The position numbers and the translations under genes were made by a program. Shown one piece after another: positions 56,933-57,500 of a stretch of DNA of 57,500 bases. This DNA comes from Chrysomallon squamiferum (taxonomy: Eukaryota > Mollusca > Gastropoda > Neomphalida > Peltospiridae), in NCBI GenBank assembly GCA_012295275.1, contig CM022673.1:17311310-17368809 (forward strand), in the 5' to 3' direction. The notes under the pieces were generated by a model. That model was not told the origin of the DNA. It ran no database searches and worked only from the letters and a program-made list of their open reading frames with translations. The stretch's first letter is position 1, and the number at the start of each line of letters is the position of its first letter.

Positions 56933-57391
56933 CTACTACTACTACAGTACTTCTACTACTTCTACTACTACTACTAGTTATATTTAAATTTTGTAGGAAA
57001 TTTGCAGTTTTAATACATTTACTCCTGTTTCGTGTTTTACTTCTTCTTCTTTTTATTATTATTATTATTATTCATTTTGTTTTTATAACACGTAATACTT
57101 CAGAAAATGTTAGTGTGTATTAGTCATTAACTTTCTGCCAGTTATGAAGTACTACAAATCAGTAAAAACACTGAAAACAAAATAGATATAAAATACAGAT
57201 ATTATTCAGAAATATTTTAATGAATTCCAAACATTAATTGTAGCGCATACATTATAGCATGGCTACTGCTGAATAATTGATTTACAAACTGTCAATCTAT
57301 TTTGGGCATTTAAATTTATCTAAGCTGATTACGTGATATGACGAGAGTAGCAAATTCATTTTTGTTTTTTGTTTTTTTAAATTGTTTATCA

Positions 57392-57478
<87 letters not shown>

Positions 57479-57500
57479 TTACAAAATGTAAAGAGTGATT
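56728..57500. other. Intergenic DNA right of ZAK
   Basis: AT-rich with ATT/ACT trinucleotide runs (56906-56978, 57053-57072) and the terminal GA tract. No gene recognised. Confidence 0.6.
57394..57474. repeat. (GA)n microsatellite
   Basis: Uninterrupted GA run of about 80 bp near the right edge. Confidence 0.97.

Overview
This is eukaryotic nuclear DNA from an animal, most likely a lophotrochozoan and probably a mollusc. That placement is inferred from three things: spliced genes with GT-AG introns, very AT-rich introns and intergenic DNA crowded with long GA/TC, CA, AAT and AAAT microsatellites, and protein sequences closest to bilaterian families as I know them. I could not run a search, so the species is not claimed.

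Three protein genes can be reconstructed exon by exon with consistent splice phases. (1) On the + strand, 12548-27664 holds twelve exons of a class B1 (secretin-family) GPCR of the parathyroid hormone receptor type. The signal-peptide exon was not found, so the 5' end is open. (2) On the - strand, 38028-35221 holds a two-exon TRIM-NHL ubiquitin ligase of 849 residues (RING, zinc finger, coiled coil, disordered linker, six NHL repeats), resembling Drosophila thin and C. elegans NHL-1. (3) On the + strand, 40132-55375 holds twenty coding exons of a 1061-residue ZAK/MAP3K20 homologue (kinase, leucine zipper, SAM, YEATS-like region, long Arg/Gly-rich tail). Genes 2 and 3 are head-to-head and share about 2.1 kb of upstream DNA.

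Layout: 1-12.5 kb is gene-poor. It has a broken MULE-type transposase at the left edge, a decayed RTE-like LINE on the - strand at 10.2-11.2 kb, a homogeneous 61-bp minisatellite at 6.7-7.2 kb and many GA/TC tracts. 12.5-27.7 kb is the GPCR. 27.7-35.2 kb is intergenic with old, diverged tandem repeats and a tRNA-derived SINE-like relic. 35.2-38.0 kb is the TRIM-NHL gene, 38.0-40.1 kb the shared upstream region, and 40.1-56.5 kb ZAK with its 3' UTR. A small TA-flanked MITE lies just after the last poly(A) signal, and a GA tract closes the window.

The most unusual object is an 88-bp tandem array (22694-23272) in the GPCR. Its first unit is the 3' end of a coding exon plus its splice donor. Later units carry an open 39-nt frame-preserving block between an acceptor-like and a donor-like site. 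The three genes do not form a pathway: a hormone receptor, an E3 ligase and a stress kinase are simply neighbours.
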